53,889 nt of DNA, from the NCBI RefSeq assembly GCF_018598585.1, contig NZ_JAHESD010000039.1:1-53889 (forward strand), read 5' to 3'. This DNA is from Chryseosolibacter indicum (lineage in GTDB: Bacteria; Bacteroidota; Bacteroidia; Cytophagales; Cyclobacteriaceae). Of this stretch, positions 1 to 9,333 are shown piece after piece. The stretch's first letter is position 1. Every line of letters begins with the position of its first letter. The translations under genes were made by a program, and so were the position numbers. The notes beneath the pieces are model-generated. The model did no database searches. It saw only the letters and a list, made by a program, of their open reading frames with translations, and was not told where the DNA came from.

Positions 1-54
1 GCGCTGGACAGTTGATAAAGTTAAATTTTGTTAAACCATTAAATTTTTAATTCT

Positions 55-621
55 ATGTCAAAAGTAGGTAATAACCCAATTATGGCCACAGTAAATGGCA
101 AACTAGGTGATATTGTAGTATACAGACGTGTACGCGGTAAACTAATCATGTGTAAACCACCTAAAAAGCGCGACGTTCTCACACCTTCTCAGGAAGAAAG
201 AAAAGAACGCTTTTTAGAAGCTGTAGCTTATGCGAAAGCCCAGCTGGCCAATGAGACCAGTAAAGCAGAGTATACCTCCGGCATTACACCACGCCTCACC
301 AGTGCGTATTTGGTAGCCTTAACCGATTACCTGAGAGCGCCGGAGATTAAGGACCTTGACGTCTCTCAATATAACGGAGCAATAGGCGATGTGCTGGAAA
401 TGAAGGTCAGCGACGACTTCAAGGTGGTATCTGTACAGGTAGAGATCAGAGATGCTGCAAAAGCACTCATTGAGCGAGGCGATGCCGTACTGCGTGAAGC
501 ATCCAACTCCAAATGGTCATATACAACAACAAAGCCTAACGTTGCCCTCGTCGGTACAACCATTACCATACGGGCTAAAGACAAAGCGGATAACACCACT
601 GTACTGGAAAAAGTCCTCTAG
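55..621 (+). CDS. Conserved Bacteroidota protein of unknown function, 188 aa
   Basis: I do not recognise a named function. The N-terminal half has a glycine- and lysine-rich start (NGKLGDIVVYRR at about residues 15-26), a basic stretch (KPPKKRD) and a helical segment to about residue 75. This layout resembles DUF6266-type Bacteroidota proteins, which share a 'GK(L/V)G' start and a basic 'P.KR' motif. The C-terminal half (about 100-188) alternates hydrophobic residues like an Ig-like or beta-sandwich module. There is no signal peptide or membrane segment, so it should be cytoplasmic. It is a single-gene unit: a strong terminator follows at 662-698, and only 54 bases of upstream sequence are in the window. 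The ATG at 55 is the only plausible start. The reading frame is well supported by its length and codon use; the function is open. Confidence 0.75.
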   Translation: MSKVGNNPIMATVNGKLGDIVVYRRVRGKLIMCKPPKKRDVLTPSQEERKERFLEAVAYAKAQLANETSKAEYTSGITPRLTSAYLVALTDYLRAPEIKDLDVSQYNGAIGDVLEMKVSDDFKVVSVQVEIRDAAKALIERGDAVLREASNSKWSYTTTKPNVALVGTTITIRAKDKADNTTVLEKVL

Positions 622-661
622 TTGATGGTTAACGCTTAAAGCGTATAGTTAGTCATTCTTT

Positions 662-708
662 GTTCAGGGCTTAAGGTGTTATGCTTTAAGCCCTGAACTT
701 TTATTTTT
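662..708 (+). terminator. Rho-independent terminator after the first gene
   Basis: A perfect 13-bp stem (662-674 paired with 686-698, arms GTTCAGGGCTTAA/TTAAGCCCTGAAC) with an 11-nt loop is followed by TTTTATTTTT. It lies 41 bp after the stop codon of the 55-621 gene. It separates that gene from the PadR unit, so the PadR gene needs its own promoter in 709-905; I found no clear consensus box there. Confidence 0.85.
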
Positions 709-905
709 ACGCAAAAGTATCAGCATTCCGATCCAAGACGTAAACACATACGGTCGCACTGATAGAGTCTGCTCGCGTACGCCCGTTGTTGTACGTTTCT
801 GAACAACCATCCACTCTCCTATCCTTTAAAATAGCGTAAAAACACCGATTATTCTTCTGGCATAATTATAAATACTACAATTAGGAAATTATTCTGTTGC
901 AGCCG

Positions 906-1256
906 ATGAAAAAGTATCAACTCGGAGAATTTGAGGAAGTAGTAATGCTTACGGTAGGCATTCTTTATAATGAAGCCTATGGTGTATCTATAAAAAAAGA
1001 AATAGAAGAAAGGCTATCGCGAAAAGTAAGTGTGGGTGCGCTTCAAACTGCACTGAAGAGACTTGAAGACAAAGGATATCTTAAATCGCATGAAGGTGAA
1101 GCCACACAGGAGAGAGCAGGCCGACCGAAGCGTTATTTCGTAATAACAGCACTCGGCAAACGGGCACTTGAACACATACGATCTACAAGAGAGAAGTTAT
1201 GGGGTGCAATACCGAAAATAGCACTGAATCCAGGCAAATTCGATACAGCGTTCTAG
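906..1256 (+). CDS. PadR family transcriptional regulator
   Basis: This is a small winged-helix repressor of the PadR family (116 aa from the ATG at 906; an in-frame TTG at 897 would add three residues but is a weaker start). It shows the PadR pattern: an N-terminal helix starting LGEFEEVVMLTVGIL, the recognition helix around VSVGALQTALKRLEDKGYL, and a wing with AGRPKRYFVITALGKRAL. PadR proteins bind DNA as dimers and usually control genes next to them. Here two FtsX-like permease genes start 100 bp downstream on the same strand. PadR genes next to such unpaired permeases recur in Acidobacteria and Bacteroidota, so it most likely controls the permeases and itself. No ligand can be inferred. 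Confidence 0.9.
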   Translation: MKKYQLGEFEEVVMLTVGILYNEAYGVSIKKEIEERLSRKVSVGALQTALKRLEDKGYLKSHEGEATQERAGRPKRYFVITALGKRALEHIRSTREKLWGAIPKIALNPGKFDTAF

Positions 1257-1356
1257 ATACTGACTGCGGTGCTAAATTCAGCGTCGCCATAATCTAGATC
1301 TATAACTAAAATTCGAGCGGCCTGCATTCAGTTTCGAGATCGAAAACAAACTAAGA

Positions 1357-3984
1357 ATGAAAAAGACACATCCTCCCTCGCCCCCGAGGCTCTTTCTCCG
1401 GTTCTTCCGATGGTTCTGCCACCCGCAATTGAAGAGTTATATTGAAGGTGATCTGATAGAACTTTACGATGAACGACTCAAGAAATGTGGCAAAAGAAAA
1501 GCAGATATAAAATTTATTAAAGATGTTATCCTCCTTTTCCGACCCGGTATCATTAAACCTATTACTCCCTATCGCCCCTTAAACAATTACGCTATGTTCA
1601 AAAGTTATTTTAAAATCGGATGGAGAAATATCCTTAAAAATAAGGGTTACTCGGTTATCAATATTGGTGGTCTAGCTGCCGGAATGACTGTTGCTCTTCT
1701 CATCGCTTTGTGGGTAAATGATGAACTCTCTTATAACAAAAACTTTGAGAACTATGATCGTATTGCTCAAGTCATGCAGCACCAGACAGTGAATGGAGAA
1801 AAAGGCACGCAAAATTCTATTCCCTTACCCTTAGGTAATGAGTTGCAAAAATCTTACAGCAACGACTTTAGTTATGTCGTTTTGAGTTCATGGACTGGCG
1901 ACCACGTACTATCCACTCCTGATATTTCAATTTCAAAGAGCGGGAACTTTATGGATATAGATGCACCAAAATTGTTTTCATTAAAAATGATAGACGGCAC
2001 TTATAATTGCCTGAGTGATCCTAAATCTATCTTACTTTCACAGTCCGCCGCCTCTGCGCTTTTCGGAGAGAAAGATCCCATGGGGCAAATAGTAAAAATA
2101 GATAATTCAACTGAAGTAAAAGTAACAGGAATCTTTGAAGATTTTCCACGTAACAGCGACTTGCATGAGATAACATTTATAGCTCCGTGGCAACTCAATT
2201 TACTCATGAATCCATGGGTTGAAAGATCGAGGGAAGAATGGGATAATAACGCGTTTCAACTCTATGTTCAAATTGCTGAGCATGCAGACATGAATAGTTT
2301 GAGTGCTAAGATCAAAAACACAAAATATGATCATTTAAGTGAAGGAGAGAAAGTTTTTAAAGCAGAAATCTTCCTTCACCCCATGAAAGACTGGCACTTG
2401 AGGTCTAATTGGTATAATGGAAATCAAACTGGGGGGCTAATTGAATACGTTTGGCTATTTGGATTGGTAGCGTTTTTTGTACTACTCCTCGCGTGTATCA
2501 ACTTTATGAATTTAAGTACGGCCCGGTCAGAGCAGCGGGCAAAGGAAGTTGGAATAAGAAAGTCAATAGGTTCTCTTAAAGCACAGCTCGTAAGTCAATT
2601 CCTCAGTGAATCGTTGCTCATTGTTACCATAAGTTTTATACTAACTATTTTTTTTGCATCAGTATTATTGCCATGGTTTAATGAACTTGCAGTTAAGAGG
2701 ATTGTGTTACCTCTTAATAACGCGTCGTTCTGGATTGTTTGTCTTTCATTCATTGCTATCACAGGTATAGTTTCAGGAAGCTATCCGGCCTTTTATCTAT
2801 CTTCTTTCCAACCAATAAAAGTTTTAAAAGGAGCTTTTAAGACTGGCCGATCAGCCTCCCTGCCGCGAAGAGTTTTGGTAGTTGTTCAATTCACAGTTTC
2901 AGTTACGCTAATTATTGGTACTGTAGTAGTGTATCGTCAAATTGAGCACACGAAAAACCGACCTCTGGGATTTGATACTCATAACGTAGTTATGATGGAA
3001 ATCATTACTCCCGAATTCGTAGGTAAGTATAACGCGCTTAGAAACGAACTAAAAAAAATAGATGCTATTGAAGAAATGGCAGAATCGTCAAGTCCCCTTA
3101 ACCAAATATACTCGAATAGCGACAGGTTTAACTGGGAAGGAAAAGACCCTGAACTTCAGGGTGAATTTGGAACCATCTTCATTTCCGACGATTATGGAAA
3201 AACTGTTAGTTGGAAAATTCGGGAAGGTCGAGATTTTTCACAACAGTTTGCTGACTCGTCTTCTGTTATCCTTAATCAGGCAGCACTCAAGTTTATGAAT
3301 GTAGAAGATCCAATAGGCAAAACAATTCAATGGGGGATAAATAATCCAGAAAGCTACACCATAATAGGTGTAGTCGAAGATATGCTTTTAGAATCCCCTT
3401 ATTATGCAACACGTCCTTCCTTGTATTTTCACAATACCGATCGTGAGAACTGGATACTATTCAAACTCAATCAAAATCAAAGTATCAGTAAGTCGCTTGA
3501 AGATCTGGAACACATTTTCAAAAAGCATTTCCCGGCAGTGCCATTTAATTATGAATTTGCTGATCAGCAACATGAACAAAAATTTGCTGCTGAGAAACGG
3601 ATAGGAATCCTCTCAGGAATTTTTGCTGCCTTTGCCATTTTTATAAGCAGTATTGGCTTACTTGGGTTGACTTCTTTCGTGGCGGAGCAACGAACTAAAG
3701 AAATTGGTATTAGAAAAGTTATGGGAGCATCTGTAATTAGCATTTGGAAAATGCTTTCCAAAGACTTTATCATCCTTGTAACCGTTTCATGTTTAATAGC
3801 AATGCCCATTGCTAATTACCTTACAAGCAAGTGGCTTATTAACTATGGATATCGAACTGATATATCATGGTGGATCTTTGTAGCTTCAGGCGTCGGAGCT
3901 TTAGCCATCACAATAGCAACAGTAAGCATACAGGCAATCAAAGCTGCAATTGCCAATCCTATAAATAGTCTAAGGTCTGAATAA
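1357..3984 (+). CDS. Orphan MacB/FtsX-like ABC permease with N-terminal prefix domain (copy 1)
   Basis: An 875-aa inner-membrane protein. Residues 1-75 form a soluble 'permease prefix' domain (FLRFFRWFCHPQL, then EGDLIELYDER) of the kind seen in PadR-linked permeases. A transmembrane helix at about 98-118 (VINIGGLAAGMTVALLIALW) leads into a periplasmic MacB-like core (about 120-350). A first FtsX domain follows (about 365-485, with NFMNLSTARSEQRAKEVGIR). A second half repeats this plan: a helix at about 503-525, a periplasmic segment, and a C-terminal FtsX domain (about 750-870, with RTKEIGIRKVMGAS). The internal duplication matches the acidobacterial duplicated orphan permeases (ADOP). No ATPase gene is adjacent, so any partner must be encoded elsewhere. 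MacB-type proteins use ATP to do mechanical work across the envelope; the substrate here is unknown. Confidence 0.9.
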   Translation: MKKTHPPSPPRLFLRFFRWFCHPQLKSYIEGDLIELYDERLKKCGKRKADIKFIKDVILLFRPGIIKPITPYRPLNNYAMFKSYFKIGWRNILKNKGYSVINIGGLAAGMTVALLIALWVNDELSYNKNFENYDRIAQVMQHQTVNGEKGTQNSIPLPLGNELQKSYSNDFSYVVLSSWTGDHVLSTPDISISKSGNFMDIDAPKLFSLKMIDGTYNCLSDPKSILLSQSAASALFGEKDPMGQIVKIDNSTEVKVTGIFEDFPRNSDLHEITFIAPWQLNLLMNPWVERSREEWDNNAFQLYVQIAEHADMNSLSAKIKNTKYDHLSEGEKVFKAEIFLHPMKDWHLRSNWYNGNQTGGLIEYVWLFGLVAFFVLLLACINFMNLSTARSEQRAKEVGIRKSIGSLKAQLVSQFLSESLLIVTISFILTIFFASVLLPWFNELAVKRIVLPLNNASFWIVCLSFIAITGIVSGSYPAFYLSSFQPIKVLKGAFKTGRSASLPRRVLVVVQFTVSVTLIIGTVVVYRQIEHTKNRPLGFDTHNVVMMEIITPEFVGKYNALRNELKKIDAIEEMAESSSPLNQIYSNSDRFNWEGKDPELQGEFGTIFISDDYGKTVSWKIREGRDFSQQFADSSSVILNQAALKFMNVEDPIGKTIQWGINNPESYTIIGVVEDMLLESPYYATRPSLYFHNTDRENWILFKLNQNQSISKSLEDLEHIFKKHFPAVPFNYEFADQQHEQKFAAEKRIGILSGIFAAFAIFISSIGLLGLTSFVAEQRTKEIGIRKVMGASVISIWKMLSKDFIILVTVSCLIAMPIANYLTSKWLINYGYRTDISWWIFVASGVGALAITIATVSIQAIKAAIANPINSLRSE

Positions 3985-3993
3985 AAGATTGTT

Positions 3994-6621
3994 ATGAAGA
4001 CTGCATTTCCTCCGAAACTCTTCCTCCGCTTCTTCCGATGGTTCTGTCATCCTGAGCTGAGAGACTACATCGAAGGCGACTTGATGGAATTATACAATGA
4101 AAGGCACAACGACCTGGGCAAGCGAAAGGCAGATCTAAAATTCATCATCGATGTTCTCCTGCTTTTCAGGCCGGGGATTATTAAGCCATCAAAACAAAAT
4201 CATTCACTTAATAACTACGCTATGTTTAAAAGCTATTTTAAAGTAGGATGGAGAAACCTCTTAAAGCAAAAAGGTTATTCTCTTATTAACGTTGGTGGTC
4301 TCGCTCTCGGAATGGCGGTTGCAATTCTTATCGGTTTGTGGATACACGATGAGTTTTCTTACAACAAGATTTTCAAGAATTATGATCGCATAGCACTGGT
4401 CATGCAGAACCAGGTCTTCAATGGCGAGATAGAAACATGGTCTTCGCAGGCTATGCAACTAGGGCCCGCCATACGCAACGATTACAGCAATCATTTCGAA
4501 CATGTTGTAATGGTTCGCGGCACGTTCGATCATAAGCTTACCTTTAACAACAACTCCGTAAGAAAGATGGGCGCCTTTATGGATACTGAAGCACCTGAAA
4601 TGTTATCGCTGCAGATGTTAAAGGGAACGCGGTCAGGATTAAAAGATCCTTATTCTATATTGCTATCTGAGTCGTCAGCAAAAGCAATATTTGGTGATGT
4701 CGACGCACTTGATAAAATAATTAAATACAACGACAAGACTGAGGTAAAGGTAACAGGTATTTATAAAGACATCCCCTACAACTGCGATTATGCAGACCTT
4801 GAAGTTATTCTTCCCTTTCAGCTCACCGTAATACTTGACAACCTTGAAAGCCGCGTAGGCTGGGGCAATAGTTGGTTCAGGTGCATGGTACAACTCAAAG
4901 AAGGTGCTGATATAAACACCGCCTCCAACGCCATTAAGGATGTAAAATACAAAGGAGTAATGGCGCATGGAAACGTCAACGATGATATACGTTTTAAACC
5001 CGAGCTCTTTCTACACCCCATGAGCAAATGGAGATTGTATTCTGATTTTAAAAATGGTGTATCTGTTGGCGGAGCTATAAAATACGTATGGATGTTTGGT
5101 GTAGTAGGCACCTTTGTGCTGATACTCGCTTGCATTAACTTTATGAATCTCAGCACAGCACGTTCAGAAAAAAGAGCCAAGGAAGTAGGTATACGAAAAA
5201 CTGTCGGATCGATACGCTCACAATTGATCAGCCAGTTTTTCACCGAGTCTCTACTGATTGCATTTCTTGCTTTTGTATTTTCGCTCTTACTTGTTCAGCT
5301 TTCTTTGCCATGGTTCAACGAAGTTTCTAATAAGCACCTTACACTTCTTTTATCGTCACCCTTGTTTTGGATGGTCTGCATCAGCTTCACCATAACTACA
5401 GGTCTAATCGCGGGAAGTTATCCGGCACTCTACTTGTCTTCGTTTAAACCAATACGCGTTTTAAAAGGCGCACTTTACTCAGGGCGTTCTGCATCAATAC
5501 CCCGAAAAGTATTGGTGGTTGTACAGTTTACAGTATCGGTTACACTCATTATCGGCACCATCATCGTATATAAGCAAATACAATTTGCACAAAACAGACC
5601 GATTGGGTACAATGTTAACGGCATCATCTCTGCACCCATCAGAACCGAAGAAATTAAAAAACATTTTACCGTATTCAGAGAAGAATTATTGAAGACAGGA
5701 GCAGTTAAAGAAGTTAATGCAACTGATTCATGGATTACAGAAACCTATGTTACCAATAGCGGATTTACCTGGGAAGGTAAAGACCCTAATATGTCGGAAG
5801 AATTCGTCACGCTACGTGTAACTCCTGAATTTGGCAAAACAGTAGATTGGCAGATCGTCGAAGGCAGAGACTTTTCCAGAGACATTGCCAGTGATACACT
5901 AGCATTTATTATTAACGAGAGTGCTGCCAGGTACATGGGTATTGAACATCCGGTAGGAGAAACAATGACATGGCTACCTGATAACGGAACCTATAAAATA
6001 GTTGGTGTAGTTAAAGACCTTGTGTCTCAAAACCCCTATGCGCCTGTTAAGCAGATGATCTATATCCTTAACTACAAGCGCATAAATTATATCAACATGA
6101 AACTCAACCCCAATTTTAGTGCACATGAGGCGATTGCAAAAGTAGAATCAGTTGTGAAAAAATATGATCCTTCCAATCCTTTTGAATATAAATTCATGGA
6201 TGAGGAATTCGCGAACAAATTCAAGGGAGAGAAACGTATTGCTGCAATTGCATTTGTTGTGTCAACGCTGGCTATTATTATAAGTTGCCTGGGCTTATTA
6301 GGGCTTTCTTCTTTTGTTGCTGAACAACGAACCAAAGAGCTCGGTATTCGCAAAATACTTGGTGCCTCGGTTGCGCAGTTATGGCAATTACTCTCAAAAG
6401 ACTTTATTGTTCTGGTCTTGACATCATGCATTATTGCCATTCCCCTATCGTTCTATTTTATGAACAACTGGCTGATGCAATATCAATACCGTATTACCAT
6501 CTCCTGGAGTATTTACGCCCTATCTGGTATGATGGCGATACTTATTACACTCGCAACCGTAAGCTTCCAAACCATAAGAGCTGCCATTGCCAATCCTGTT
6601 AAGAGTCTACGTTCTGAATAG
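3994..6621 (+). CDS. Orphan MacB/FtsX-like ABC permease with N-terminal prefix domain (copy 2)
   Basis: A tandem paralogue of the gene just upstream. It has the same length (875 aa) and the same order: prefix domain (FLRFFRWFCHPEL, EGDLMELYNER), first helix (about 97-118), periplasmic core, FtsX domain (NFMNLSTARSEKRAKEVGIR), second helix (VLVVVQFTVSVTLIIGTIIV), periplasmic core and final FtsX domain (RTKELGIRKILGAS). The membrane-proximal segments are nearly identical in the two copies, while the periplasmic cores differ strongly. This points to an old duplication with diverged periplasmic specificity. Only 9 bp separate the genes, so they are co-transcribed and may form a heterodimer. The unit ends at a terminator at 6636-6684. 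Confidence 0.9.
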   Translation: MKTAFPPKLFLRFFRWFCHPELRDYIEGDLMELYNERHNDLGKRKADLKFIIDVLLLFRPGIIKPSKQNHSLNNYAMFKSYFKVGWRNLLKQKGYSLINVGGLALGMAVAILIGLWIHDEFSYNKIFKNYDRIALVMQNQVFNGEIETWSSQAMQLGPAIRNDYSNHFEHVVMVRGTFDHKLTFNNNSVRKMGAFMDTEAPEMLSLQMLKGTRSGLKDPYSILLSESSAKAIFGDVDALDKIIKYNDKTEVKVTGIYKDIPYNCDYADLEVILPFQLTVILDNLESRVGWGNSWFRCMVQLKEGADINTASNAIKDVKYKGVMAHGNVNDDIRFKPELFLHPMSKWRLYSDFKNGVSVGGAIKYVWMFGVVGTFVLILACINFMNLSTARSEKRAKEVGIRKTVGSIRSQLISQFFTESLLIAFLAFVFSLLLVQLSLPWFNEVSNKHLTLLLSSPLFWMVCISFTITTGLIAGSYPALYLSSFKPIRVLKGALYSGRSASIPRKVLVVVQFTVSVTLIIGTIIVYKQIQFAQNRPIGYNVNGIISAPIRTEEIKKHFTVFREELLKTGAVKEVNATDSWITETYVTNSGFTWEGKDPNMSEEFVTLRVTPEFGKTVDWQIVEGRDFSRDIASDTLAFIINESAARYMGIEHPVGETMTWLPDNGTYKIVGVVKDLVSQNPYAPVKQMIYILNYKRINYINMKLNPNFSAHEAIAKVESVVKKYDPSNPFEYKFMDEEFANKFKGEKRIAAIAFVVSTLAIIISCLGLLGLSSFVAEQRTKELGIRKILGASVAQLWQLLSKDFIVLVLTSCIIAIPLSFYFMNNWLMQYQYRITISWSIYALSGMMAILITLATVSFQTIRAAIANPVKSLRSE

Positions 6622-6635
6622 CCAGGAATAAAAAT

Positions 6636-6684
6636 GTTACAGGTTTAAGGTTATTGATTATCGGCAAAACCTTAAACCTGTAAC
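6636..6684. terminator. Convergent terminator between the permease pair and the PAP2 gene
   Basis: A perfect 17-bp inverted repeat (6636-6652 with 6668-6684, arm GTTACAGGTTTAAGGTT) encloses a 15-nt loop. On the minus strand it is followed by ATTTTTATT, and on the plus strand by a weaker TAAATATTTT. It lies between converging genes and probably serves both strands. Confidence 0.8.
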
Positions 6685-6708
6685 GTAAATATTTTGAACG
6701 ATATGGAC

Positions 6709-8262
6709 TTACTCAGCTCCGTCAGCTAAGGCATAACTTACCGTATAACCACCAATAACCTTTCCATGCTTCATACCCATTTCTATATCTGCGCGGAAGT
6801 GAATGCCTGCGTATAAGCGCGACACTGATGCTTCAGCTGCTTCTTTCTCGAAGTATTCGCTATGCTCGGGAAACAGGTGTGAAAGTACTGTTGCGGCGGA
6901 ACCGGAAAAAGTGGAATGCCCCGAAGTGAAAGCAGGGAAGTTTGGAACACCTGTGCAAGTTTTAATTGATGGATCAACTTGTGAAGGACGCGGGTTAAAA
7001 TAATAAAACTTAACTTCCCAACATCCTACTGCTGCATCATGCAAAGCCGTGTTTAACAGCGCAAAAGCACGTGCCGTACGCACCTCACTATAGTTAGCAT
7101 CATGTATGTATTCCGCGGCAATATCATTCCAATGGCCGGGAGGTGTATAGGTTCCTACACCATCAGCCCATTTATGAACGATGGCTAGCCTGTCGCGTGT
7201 AACATTATCTGCATACCACTTAACTTCACTTACCTCTTTCTTCATTTCCTCAGAAGATGTTGATGGCGGAGGTGTAGGTCTTTCTTTTACAATATCCTGC
7301 TCTGTCATATTCCATGCTCTTACCTTTCCGAATAATGGTAACATTGGAGGACGAATAGGGAGGTCTCTGCTAATCCATGGCGTCTCACCTTTTGATATAC
7401 AATCATCAGCAAATTTTTTCCAGTCAGCCTTTGTACCTACGGCATTTCTCATGCCATCAGCACCTGCGCGCAGCATTACCTGTGCTGCCACTGCCTTTCC
7501 TAAAGCAACGCCAGCACTAATATCACTTGCTGTAGCCTTACCTGACCACAACGCTGCGTTACGTTGTTCTGCTGCCTTAAGTGTTATCTCTTCGATTGCT
7601 GCAGGGAACAGTGCCTTTAACATTTCAACAGATACAGCAGAGAGCACTGCATCTTCTGAAGGGTATGCAGGAATATCTGTTTCGGGCATGAGGCTTTTTA
7701 CAGAACCGCTTACTTTGTAAGGAGCAGGTCTGTTATATAAAAACTTATAATGCCACGCTGACTTTAAAGCTTCGTATTGTGCTACGCTTACATAACTATA
7801 AGCACGCGCTGCATAGGGCGGATTGGCAAACGGAAAATTCGGATCAGCAAATGGATTTTCAGCATCGGGAGCAGGATAGCTTCCATCAGCAAGTGGTGCA
7901 GGAGGAAGGTTGTAGCGTGCTACAAGTTCACGCAAAAACTGATTCCATCGCAATACGCCGCCACCACTCCAGTATTTAATTATATCACGCTTTTCTTTCG
8001 TTAGCTTCTTCTGCAAATCTTCAACAGCAGCCAGTTCTGCTTTATAGGCATCTGTCTGTGTATCCACAGGTGCAGGCACGACAATCTGGTCAGGAGACGT
8101 AAGAACGATCATGTCCCAGGTACCTGCATCAGCATCAATGTTTGAAGGCTTAATCGGTGTAAAATCTTCTCCGTTTGAAATATCTTTATCGCAGCTAACA
8201 ATGAGCATTGCCGAAGAGAAAACGAATAAGAATATATACGATAAGTAATTTAATGTCTTCAT
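6709..8262 (-). CDS. PAP2-superfamily / vanadium haloperoxidase-like lipoprotein
   Basis: A 517-aa protein with an SpII signal peptide (lipobox LIVSC, Cys about residue 24), so it should be lipid-anchored in the envelope. The C-terminal part has the three-part PAP2 phosphatase/vanadium haloperoxidase signature: FNPRPSQ (about 425), SGHSTFSG (about 447) and SRLYAGIHFRADIEMG (about 483), supplying the Lys/Arg, Gly-Ser-His and Arg-His residues of the phosphate or vanadate pocket. The long N-terminal helical region (about 60-300) is typical of the bacterial haloperoxidase-like branch and not of short lipid phosphatases. Whether it uses vanadate or hydrolyses phosphate cannot be told from the sequence. 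The next gene in transcription order upstream (8275-9189) ends 12 bp before it, suggesting co-expression. Confidence 0.88.
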   Translation of the reverse strand: MKTLNYLSYIFLFVFSSAMLIVSCDKDISNGEDFTPIKPSNIDADAGTWDMIVLTSPDQIVVPAPVDTQTDAYKAELAAVEDLQKKLTKEKRDIIKYWSGGGVLRWNQFLRELVARYNLPPAPLADGSYPAPDAENPFADPNFPFANPPYAARAYSYVSVAQYEALKSAWHYKFLYNRPAPYKVSGSVKSLMPETDIPAYPSEDAVLSAVSVEMLKALFPAAIEEITLKAAEQRNAALWSGKATASDISAGVALGKAVAAQVMLRAGADGMRNAVGTKADWKKFADDCISKGETPWISRDLPIRPPMLPLFGKVRAWNMTEQDIVKERPTPPPSTSSEEMKKEVSEVKWYADNVTRDRLAIVHKWADGVGTYTPPGHWNDIAAEYIHDANYSEVRTARAFALLNTALHDAAVGCWEVKFYYFNPRPSQVDPSIKTCTGVPNFPAFTSGHSTFSGSAATVLSHLFPEHSEYFEKEAAEASVSRLYAGIHFRADIEMGMKHGKVIGGYTVSYALADGAE

Positions 8263-8274
8263 GACAAAGGAAGG

Positions 8275-9189
8275 TTAAGGTTTTTTAGAAAAATGAATGG
8301 TGTAAAGAGCGCCGCCCATAAAGGTGTTTGACTGCCCTACATTTCTGCCTGCGACAGTAGTTGTATAACTTCCTCTCAAAGCAAGACCCTTCGGCTTCGG
8401 CAAATAATACATCACAAGGGCTCCTACCTTTGAGAAATTCATTCTGTTAGAAACGAATGGCATATCTTGCCTGCGTATGTCACTTCCGCCCAGTGTATTT
8501 TGCTGCATGTAATTAATTTCGGCCTGTAAACCATTTCTCAGGTATCCTATGCTGACAGCATAATCAAACACGTTTGGCATCTTTACCTCGTCAGTAAGGT
8601 AGAGATTATCATTTGTGTAGTACGCTGGCCTATCAAGTGTTGTATTGCTTCTCCATGTATAAGCACCGGTTGCGTTGGCAAAAAACATATTAGCGAACTT
8701 ATAAAATGCAGTTGCCCTATAGGAGATATTAGTTGTTCCAGTTCCTACGGATAACGGAAAGTAGTCTGGGGTATAGTCACTGAGCGGAGTGCTCACCGCC
8801 AATGTTGCAAATGTTCTGAATGAACTCTTCTCCATGTTATGCCTGAAGAAATTGTATTTTACGGCAAGAGTAAGATCCTGTATCCCTTCCATGTGATGCA
8901 GGGTTCCCTGAGAAGCTTCTGTTTTTACATAAGGCAGCATGGCAATAAGATTTACTTTTGTACTTAAACCATAGGCACCTACCCACATGAGACTTTGAGT
9001 GGTGAGTTTGCCAATGTTATCATTTTTGCGCTTTAACTCGCCTTCCCAGTATTCGCTCCAATGGTCTCGTGTGTACATAACTCCGGTACACAAATCGTTT
9101 TTCGCCATCATGAGTCCGTCGGTAACCGTTTGCCCCATACTGGTAAGAGGCAACAATCCCATTAACAGATTACGTAAAAGTTTAATCAT
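8275..9189 (-). CDS. Secreted beta-barrel outer-membrane protein, transporter-like
   Basis: A 304-aa protein with an N-terminal signal sequence ending near SMGQTV. The body is made of amphipathic strands with aromatic girdles and alternating short and long turns (for example KVNLIAMLPYVKTEA, SYRATAFYKFANMFFANATGAY), and it ends in a strand with hydrophobic residues (GGALYTIHFSKKP). This matches outer-membrane barrels grouped with the 'MetA-pathway of phenol degradation' transporter-like family, which is only a fold label. It is transcribed first in a likely two-gene unit with the PAP2 lipoprotein 12 bp downstream. The cargo is unknown. Confidence 0.7.
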   Translation of the reverse strand: MIKLLRNLLMGLLPLTSMGQTVTDGLMMAKNDLCTGVMYTRDHWSEYWEGELKRKNDNIGKLTTQSLMWVGAYGLSTKVNLIAMLPYVKTEASQGTLHHMEGIQDLTLAVKYNFFRHNMEKSSFRTFATLAVSTPLSDYTPDYFPLSVGTGTTNISYRATAFYKFANMFFANATGAYTWRSNTTLDRPAYYTNDNLYLTDEVKMPNVFDYAVSIGYLRNGLQAEINYMQQNTLGGSDIRRQDMPFVSNRMNFSKVGALVMYYLPKPKGLALRGSYTTTVAGRNVGQSNTFMGGALYTIHFSKKP

Positions 9190-9333
9190 AAATTTAGTTG
9201 GGTTGGGTATAAATAGTGGAATAACTACAATTGAAAGTGTATAAGTATGAATACATAAGCCTTACTTACACATGCCTTGACATCAGTCTCACTGTTGATG
9301 CTACGAGAGATTTTTCTTAATAAAAAGAAGTAA

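Noticed and set aside
3994-6621. Tandem permeases as an assembly duplication
   Set aside because: The copies differ widely in their periplasmic cores and at DNA level, so they are true paralogues and not a repeated assembly block.
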